Shown here piece after piece: positions 33,394 to 37,947 of a DNA stretch of 37,947 bases. The DNA comes from Desulfovibrio sp. (GTDB taxonomy: Bacteria; Desulfobacterota; Desulfovibrionia; Desulfovibrionales; Desulfovibrionaceae), in the NCBI GenBank assembly GCA_024692205.1, contig JAILMX010000033.1, positions 1-37,947 on the forward strand. Direction: 5' to 3'. Position numbers and translations under genes: made by a program. The notes under the pieces are model-generated. The model was not told the origin of the DNA and made no database searches. It saw only the letters and a list, made by a program, of their open reading frames with translations. Position 1 is the first letter of the stretch. Every line of letters starts with the position of its first letter.

Positions 33394-34590
33394 TTACTTT
33401 TTCAATATGCCTTCAAGCGTCGCCGCAAAGGCATTCAGATCGGCTTCGTCGATGTTGAGCGGGGGGAGAAGCCGCAGAGTCGTGTTGTGGCTCAGGCTGC
33501 AGATGAAACCTTGGTCAATCAGCTCCTTCCACACTGCGGGACAGCTTTCGCCGATCTCAATGCCGATCATCAGGCCGACGCCACGCACCTCTTGGATTTT
33601 TCCGGGCAGTCGTTTCTGCATGGCGATGAGCTTTTCTTTGAAGTCGGTTCCAAGTTTCGCGGCCCTCTCGGCCAGCTTGTCGCGCAGAAGTATCTCGATG
33701 GTCTTTGCCGCCACGGCCGAGGCGAGCGCGTTACCGCCGAAAGTCGTCGCGTGGCTTCCGGTCTCGAAGCCGCGCGCGACTTCATCTGTTGCGAGCATGG
33801 CGCCCATAGGCAGGCCGTTCGCAAGCGACTTTGCCATGCTGATGATGTCGGGTTTGAGATCGTGAAGCTGGAAGGCCCAGAATTTACCCGTGCGGCAGAT
33901 CCCGGCCTGCACTTCATCGCAGATGAAAAGGATATCCTTTTCTCGGCAAAGCTTCTGAACGCCCGCGAGATAGTCGGCGGCCAAGGGTTTGATGCCGCCT
34001 TCGCCCTGCACGACCTCGAGCATCACGGCCGCCGTGGCAGGGGTGATGGCATTCTCAAGGGCACCCAGATCCTCGAAGGGCACCTGGCTGAAACCCTCGG
34101 GAAGGGGAGTGAAACCGCGACTCAGATTCTCCCGTCCTGTGGCGGCGAGCGTGCCTAAGGTCCGCCCATGGAAACAGCCTTCAAGAGTGATGATCTCGGC
34201 GGCGTTGCGCTTTTTAACTACGGACATATAGCGTCGGGCGAGCTTGATGCAGGCCTCGTTCGCCTCCGCACCGGAGTTGCAGAAGAAGACCTTGCCGAAA
34301 TGCGCGGTGGAGAGCAGAAGCTCGGCCAAATGCAACTGTTCTTCCTGATAGAAGAGGTTGCTCACGTGCCATAACTTGCGGCACTGCTTTTCCAATGCCT
34401 CGCATACCTCGTCGTTGCAATGGCCGAGGCCAGTGACCGCTATGCCGGCCAGAAGGTCGACGTATTCCTTGCCGTCGACATCCCACAAATGGGCCCCCTT
34501 GCCGCGGACAATGGCGAGAGGATAGCGCCCGTAGGTGCGACACAGCAGGGCTTCTTCCTTTTTCTTTATGGCGTCGAAAGGTTGGGACAT
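33394..34590 (-). CDS. argD: Acetylornithine aminotransferase
   Basis: A class III PLP aminotransferase of 398 residues in arginine biosynthesis, interconverting N-acetylglutamate semialdehyde and N-acetylornithine; many ArgD enzymes also serve lysine (succinyl-DAP) synthesis. Blocks include NLFYQEEQLHLAELLL, FFCNSGAEANEACIKLAR, GCFHGRTLGTLAATG, LFICDEVQAGICRTG and the PLP Lys in ISMAKSLANGLPMGAM. TAAGGAG precedes the ATG by 8 bases. hemB follows after 16 bases on the same strand, which suggests a shared transcript without a known pathway link. Confidence 0.93.
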   Translation of the reverse strand: MSQPFDAIKKKEEALLCRTYGRYPLAIVRGKGAHLWDVDGKEYVDLLAGIAVTGLGHCNDEVCEALEKQCRKLWHVSNLFYQEEQLHLAELLLSTAHFGKVFFCNSGAEANEACIKLARRYMSVVKKRNAAEIITLEGCFHGRTLGTLAATGRENLSRGFTPLPEGFSQVPFEDLGALENAITPATAAVMLEVVQGEGGIKPLAADYLAGVQKLCREKDILFICDEVQAGICRTGKFWAFQLHDLKPDIISMAKSLANGLPMGAMLATDEVARGFETGSHATTFGGNALASAVAAKTIEILLRDKLAERAAKLGTDFKEKLIAMQKRLPGKIQEVRGVGLMIGIEIGESCPAVWKELIDQGFICSLSHNTTLRLLPPLNIDEADLNAFAATLEGILKK

Positions 34591-34609
34591 ATCAACTCTC
34601 CTTATAGAA

Positions 34610-34663
34610 GATCAGAAAATGATCCGCGTATCATCGTAGTTCGGTAAAAAAACGACGTTTTTT
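34610..34663 (-). promoter_or_regulatory. Palindromes in the argD upstream region
   Basis: GATCA-gaaaa-TGATC at 34610-34624 and a 17-base palindrome AAAAAACG-a-CGTTTTTT at 34647-34663 lie between dut and argD. The second may also act as a weak terminator for dut. The match to an ArgR box is poor, so the operator role is only a guess. Confidence 0.35.
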
Positions 34664-34695
34664 CCTGGGCATCAGTGGCAGATGCTTGACAATCG

Positions 34696-35181
34696 TCATC
34701 GTCGTCCGGTATGGCCGAAACCTCCAGCACCGCGGCCCGTTGCGGAAAGGGCTTCGCATTCCGTCCAGACAGGACGCCGCACCGGTTGAAAGACGAGCTG
34801 GGCTATGCGATCGCCGCGGTGGACGATTTGCGTTTTCTTCGAGGTGTTGAGCAGATAGACGAGTATCTCGCCTGTGTAGTCAGGGTCTATGACTCCCACG
34901 CCCTGTGCCACGGCCAAGCCGTCGCGAGCACCCAAGCCGCTACGGGAATAGACGAAACCCGCGACGTCGGCGCTCTCCGGCTGGACGGCGATGCCGGTCG
35001 GCAAGCAGAGGCGTTCCCCCGCTTCGATTTCCACGGCGTCCACATCAATGCAGGCGCGCAGGTCGAAACCTACGGAAAAGAATGTCGCAGGGGCCAAGAA
35101 ACCCGACTCACCGGCCCTGTAGAGGTTGCGGGCTTCAGGCCGGGTAAAGACGATATGGACGGAAAAGGGTTCTGTGCGCAT
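34696..35181 (-). CDS. dut: dUTP diphosphatase
   Basis: Hydrolyses dUTP to dUMP and pyrophosphate, keeping uracil out of DNA and supplying dTMP synthesis. The 161-residue trimeric-type enzyme shows motif 1 VGFDLRA, motif 2 SRSGLGARDGLAV, motif 3 GVGVIDPDYTGEI with the catalytic Asp region and the adjacent Tyr, motif 4 GDRIAQLVF and motif 5 GRGAGGFGHTG. The track starts at 35277 with GTG, but MRTEPFSVHIVF at 35181 gives the normal family N-terminus. A promoter with TATAAT lies so close that the message may begin only 2-3 bases before this ATG. It is divergent from trmFO. Confidence 0.93.
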   Translation of the reverse strand: MRTEPFSVHIVFTRPEARNLYRAGESGFLAPATFFSVGFDLRACIDVDAVEIEAGERLCLPTGIAVQPESADVAGFVYSRSGLGARDGLAVAQGVGVIDPDYTGEILVYLLNTSKKTQIVHRGDRIAQLVFQPVRRPVWTECEALSATGRGAGGFGHTGRR

Positions 35182-35190
35182 AATCAGATT

Positions 35191-35219
35191 ATTATAGACG
35201 TCCAGCCCATGCTGGGCAA
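35191..35219 (-). promoter_or_regulatory. Promoter of dut, giving a near-leaderless message
   Basis: On the minus strand TTGCCC (35219-35214), a 17-base spacer and a perfect TATAAT (35196-35191) precede ATG 35181 by 9 bases. Transcription would start about 2-3 bases before the ATG, and no Shine-Dalgarno sequence is present there. Confidence 0.5.
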
Positions 35220-35290
35220 GCCTTCTTTTTGGCTCGAGGCCGCTTGCCATCACGGGGCTTATCCTGCACAGTGGCACTCAAGGAGAAATC

Positions 35291-36667
35291 ATGAACGAAC
35301 CTTCAATCGCTGTCATCGGGGGCGGCCTCGCCGGGTGCGAATGTGCCCTCGCGCTTGCCCGTCAGGGCCAGAACGTGACTCTTTTTGAACAGAAACCCCT
35401 GTACCGTTCGCCCGCGCACGTCAATGACGGCCTTGCCGAACTCGTTTGCTCGAACTCCTTGCGCTCTGATGAGCTCACCTCGGGCGTGGGCCTGCTCAAG
35501 CAGGAAATGCGCGAGCTTGGCAGCGCCTTCATGGAGGCCGCAGACGCTTGCCGCGTGCCCGCCGGCAAGGCCCTGGCAGTCGACAGGGAGCGTTTCTCTC
35601 AGATGCTGACAATGCGCATCGCCAATGAACCGCGCATCCGCCGCGTGGAACGGCGTGTAGATTCCCTTGACGACAAAGATATCGCGCGATGCGGCGGGCC
35701 AATTGTCATCGCCGCCGGCCCTCTCGCCTCGGAGGGGCTTTCTGCATCCCTTGCAGAATCCCTCGGCAGCGAGCAGTGCTATTTTTACGACGCCATCGCC
35801 CCCATCGTTTGGACAAGCTCGCTGGACAAGAATGTCGTCTTTCGCGCATCGCGCTACGATTGTGAGGAAGGTCTGCAAGATGGCGAGACAGGCGATTACC
35901 TCAACTGTCCCATGACGCGGGACGAATACGATGTCTTTTTCGCCGCCCTCTGTGAGGCTAAGGTCATACCCTCGCGCAACTTTGAGAAACTCAGGCATTT
36001 CGAGGGCTGCATGCCTATAGAGGCTCTTGCCGAACGCGGTCCTCGCACGCTGACGTTCGGCCCGCTGAAACCCGTGGGTTTCATAGACCCGCGCACCGGC
36101 AGACGGCCGTGGGCTATTCTGCAGTTGCGCGCCGAAAATGCCAACGTCGAGACCTGCAATCTGGTCGGTTGCCAGACACGCATGCTCCAATCTGATCAAG
36201 AGCGCGTCTTCCGCCTCGTTCCGGGCCTTGAGCATGCCGAGTTCGCGCGATTCGGCAGCATGCACCGCAACACCTATGTCAACGCTCCTGAAGTACTCGC
36301 CGCCGACCTTTCGCTACGCGGCAGGCCGAACATCTTTTTGGCCGGGCAGATTACGGGGGTCGAGGGCTATGTGGAATCAGCCGCCTGCGGTCTGTGGCTC
36401 GGCATGTTGCTCAGTGCACGCGCACATGGCCAAGAATTGCCCTTACCGCCTACGGAATGTGCTTTGGGCGCGCTCTTGGGACATTTGCGCATCCCAAACA
36501 AACGATTCCAGCCCTCCAATGTGCATTTCGGCCTCATGCCGGCATTCACCGACCGCATGCATAAAAAGGATCGTAAGACTCTCTATTCGTCACGCGCTCG
36601 TGAGTTCTTCGCCGACTGGAAGGCACAAATAGCAGAAATTTTGCCCTTCGAGGCGGGGACTCATTGA
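35291..36667 (+). CDS. trmFO: Methylenetetrahydrofolate--tRNA-(uracil-5-)-methyltransferase
   Basis: TrmFO makes ribothymidine at position 54 of tRNA with FAD and methylenetetrahydrofolate. The 458-residue protein opens with the FAD fold VIGGGLAGCECALALARQG and has EQKPLYRSPAH, AELVCSNSLRSDEL and GLLKQEMRELGSAF. Later blocks are YDAIAPIVWTSSLDK, EGCMPIEALAERGPRTL and AGQITGVEGYVESAACGLWLG. AAGGAG lies 5 bases before the ATG. Its stop codon overlaps the -35 box of the tRNA-Glu gene, its downstream neighbour. The product modifies tRNAs generally. Confidence 0.96.
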   Translation: MNEPSIAVIGGGLAGCECALALARQGQNVTLFEQKPLYRSPAHVNDGLAELVCSNSLRSDELTSGVGLLKQEMRELGSAFMEAADACRVPAGKALAVDRERFSQMLTMRIANEPRIRRVERRVDSLDDKDIARCGGPIVIAAGPLASEGLSASLAESLGSEQCYFYDAIAPIVWTSSLDKNVVFRASRYDCEEGLQDGETGDYLNCPMTRDEYDVFFAALCEAKVIPSRNFEKLRHFEGCMPIEALAERGPRTLTFGPLKPVGFIDPRTGRRPWAILQLRAENANVETCNLVGCQTRMLQSDQERVFRLVPGLEHAEFARFGSMHRNTYVNAPEVLAADLSLRGRPNIFLAGQITGVEGYVESAACGLWLGMLLSARAHGQELPLPPTECALGALLGHLRIPNKRFQPSNVHFGLMPAFTDRMHKKDRKTLYSSRAREFFADWKAQIAEILPFEAGTH

Positions 36668-36692
36668 CATAGTGATGCTTTTTTCGTAAATT
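36664..36692 (+). promoter_or_regulatory. Sigma-70 promoter of tRNA-Glu
   Basis: TTGACA at 36664-36669, a 17-base spacer and TAAATT at 36687-36692, 16 bases before the tRNA. The -35 box contains the TGA stop of trmFO. Confidence 0.65.
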
Positions 36693-36708
36693 ACCGATTA
36701 CTGAATGC

Positions 36709-36784
36709 GTCACCATCGTCTATCCGGTTAGGACGGCGGCCTCTCAAGCCGCTAAGACGAGTTCAAATCTCGTTGGTGACGCCA
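36709..36784 (+). tRNA. tRNA-Glu (anticodon CTC), integration target
   Basis: A 76-base cloverleaf. The acceptor GTCACCA pairs with TGGTGAC, discriminator G, CCA encoded. The anticodon stem GCGGC/GCCGC closes the loop CTCTCAA (anticodon CTC), and the T arm is ACGAG-TTCAAAT-CTCGT. It reads GAG. A tyrosine integrase gene begins 49 bases after it in the convergent orientation, typical of a tRNA 3' end used as an attachment site. Confidence 0.96.
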
Positions 36785-36794
36785 AGTTTACAAC

Positions 36795-36840
36795 CGCTTG
36801 CAATCTAGGATGTGTAAATCGTGTGTAGATTGCTCAAGCG
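36795..36840. repeat. Inverted and tandem repeats between tRNA-Glu and integrase
   Basis: CGCTTGCAATCTA (36795-36807) pairs with TAGATTGC-tc-AAGCG (36826-36840), an imperfect 13-bp inverted repeat with a two-base bulge. Between the arms lie two tandem 11-mers, TGTGTAAATCG and TGTGTAGATTG, matching at 9 of 11. The right arm covers the integrase stop. Either a terminator-like fold or integrase/excisionase arm sites. Confidence 0.6.
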
Positions 36841-37874
36841 ATTTGTTTTGAAGGGGTAAAGGGTACGACCTTTGCCCCTTCTCTTTTGGCGTATGCCTCT
36901 TCGATTTTCACCCGGTCGATTCCGAGGGAATGGATGTACCGGGCGGTTGTGGTAGGGGACTGATGCCGAAGCATCGCCTGAACGGTAGGAAGATCGAGGC
37001 CGCTATGGGCCAGGATGGTGGCTGCCAGATGACGGATGGCATGGAACCCGAAGGCCTGGACACCAGCCTTTCGGCAGAGCTGCGGCATGAAGTGCTGCCG
37101 CACGGTATATTGTTCGCCGGTGTTCCTGTTGACGAAAACAAGCCCAGATCGGCTCCTCACGCGTAGTTGCGCCATAGCCTGATGCAGTTCCTCCGTCATC
37201 GGCAACCATGCGTAAGAGAGGCCGCCAGTGCGTGTTTTGCGTGTGCCCAGTCTGACGCGATGACCGACAAAGTCCACGTCATCCCATGTCAGACGGAATG
37301 CCTCGCCGACTCTGGCTCCCGTATAAAACAGGAACAGCAGGAATGTTTTGTCCCTGCTGTCCTCGGCTGCGTCAACGACCTTCCAGAAGTCTGCCTCTGG
37401 TGGGACGTATCGCGGATGCTTATCCTCCGCGAATCTTTCAACCCTCAGGAACGGATTGTTCTGGGGGAACCCGTAGTATCTGATGCCGTATTGCCATGCC
37501 GCGGCGAGGTTCTTGCGCACCTTGTTGGCCGCATTCCCAGACACGGCCTTATCCACCTGACGGAGGATGTCGAGCGCGTGCCTGGGGGTGACCTTGTCAG
37601 CGTCAGTCTTCGGCGGGATGATTTTCATGGAGTGTTTGAAGGCGAGGACTTTTTCGCGTAGAGTCTTCGCTGAGTGGCGCTCTTTGCTCCAATCAAGGTA
37701 GGCCGTGCAGAACTCAAGCCAGCAGATTGTATGGGTCTGCTGTACCCACAGGTCTGCGCTCTGCGCGCTTTCCCATTTGCGGGCGTCGGTTTTGAGAGCG
37801 AACACACGGGTCTTGCGTTTCCCGTCGATCATCCGCTCCGCCCGCCATTTGCCATTGCTCATTTTGTAGGGCAT
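36834..37874 (-). CDS. Tyrosine-type integrase
   Basis: A 346-residue site-specific recombinase of the phage integrase type. The N-terminal arm-binding region (MPYKMSNGKWRAERMIDGK) and a SAM-like core-binding domain (WLEFCTAYLDWSKERHSAKT) precede the catalytic domain. The active-site residues are seen as ARVGEAFRLTW (Arg), FHAIRHLAATIL (His, Arg), LRHQSPTTTARYIH (His and the Tyr nucleophile). The track starts at TTG 37880; ATG 37874 has AGAGGAG seven bases upstream. It points at tRNA-Glu and would move an integrative element lying to the right, outside the window. The catalytic set looks intact, so it may be active. Confidence 0.93.
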   Translation of the reverse strand: MPYKMSNGKWRAERMIDGKRKTRVFALKTDARKWESAQSADLWVQQTHTICWLEFCTAYLDWSKERHSAKTLREKVLAFKHSMKIIPPKTDADKVTPRHALDILRQVDKAVSGNAANKVRKNLAAAWQYGIRYYGFPQNNPFLRVERFAEDKHPRYVPPEADFWKVVDAAEDSRDKTFLLFLFYTGARVGEAFRLTWDDVDFVGHRVRLGTRKTRTGGLSYAWLPMTEELHQAMAQLRVRSRSGLVFVNRNTGEQYTVRQHFMPQLCRKAGVQAFGFHAIRHLAATILAHSGLDLPTVQAMLRHQSPTTTARYIHSLGIDRVKIEEAYAKREGAKVVPFTPSKQIA

Positions 37875-37947
37875 GTCCAATCTCCTCTATGCGATTTTCA
37901 AAGAACCTGATGCAACCAGCGCGACGAGCTTGGACGCACCCTAGAGC

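Noticed and set aside
35303-36265. 320-residue minus-strand ORF
   Set aside because: Shadow of trmFO.
1-37947. CRISPR array, insertion sequence or rRNA operon
   Set aside because: No regularly spaced repeats, transposase ORF or rRNA sequence was seen on either strand.

Overview
The window looks like chromosomal DNA from a sulfate-reducing or related member of the Desulfovibrionaceae (Desulfovibrionia). This is inferred from the siroheme-based heme genes (hemB, an AhbD-type heme synthase, an AhbA-type siroheme decarboxylase), a TrmFO-type tRNA methyltransferase, flagellar fliJ/motE next to thiD, several c-di-GMP-type signalling proteins and G+C-rich coding sequence. No 16S rRNA gene or other decisive marker is present, so the family is an inference. 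Genes are dense, and almost every stretch over 150 bases is accounted for.

Layout. (1) 1-3.2 kb: the 3' part of a type I secretion adaptor (HlyD family) and a membrane PAS protein whose HD-GYP domain has lost nearly all metal ligands. (2) 3.3-9.6 kb: a radical SAM protein, a small divergent membrane protein, a CgeB-like glycosyltransferase and a large AsmA-like envelope protein. (3) 9.7-10.3 kb: a gutted copper P-type ATPase gene that keeps its first metal-binding domain, its last membrane segments and a C-terminal CopZ-like domain. (4) 10.3-16.1 kb, minus strand: truA, motE-like, fliJ, thiD, a small Cys-rich protein and a metallo-beta-lactamase/GAF/HD-GYP fusion. (5) 16.3-28.0 kb, plus strand: tRNA-Val, then thrS-infC-rpmI-rplT-pheS-(exported protein)-pheT-merR-rpe-tkt-pgk, ending at a clear terminator. 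This is a translation cluster running into sugar-phosphate metabolism. (6) 28.1-29.4 kb: a methyltransferase with its own promoter, and a convergent small unknown gene. (7) 29.5-35.2 kb, minus strand: dut, argD, hemB, ahbD, ahbA-like and a membrane metallophosphoesterase. (8) 35.3-37.9 kb: trmFO, tRNA-Glu and a tyrosine integrase pointing at the tRNA. The integrase marks the edge of an integrated element that continues beyond the window.

The most notable points are the collapsed copper ATPase with a still-intact chaperone-like domain, an infC gene that appears to start at AUA behind a perfect Shine-Dalgarno sequence, two very different HD-GYP proteins (one degenerate, one fused to a metallo-beta-lactamase domain), an exported protein gene wedged between pheS and pheT, and the tRNA-Glu/integrase junction with paired repeats. 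I see no CRISPR array, insertion sequence or complete phage. All calls come from reading the translated ORFs and the DNA by eye; no database search was run.
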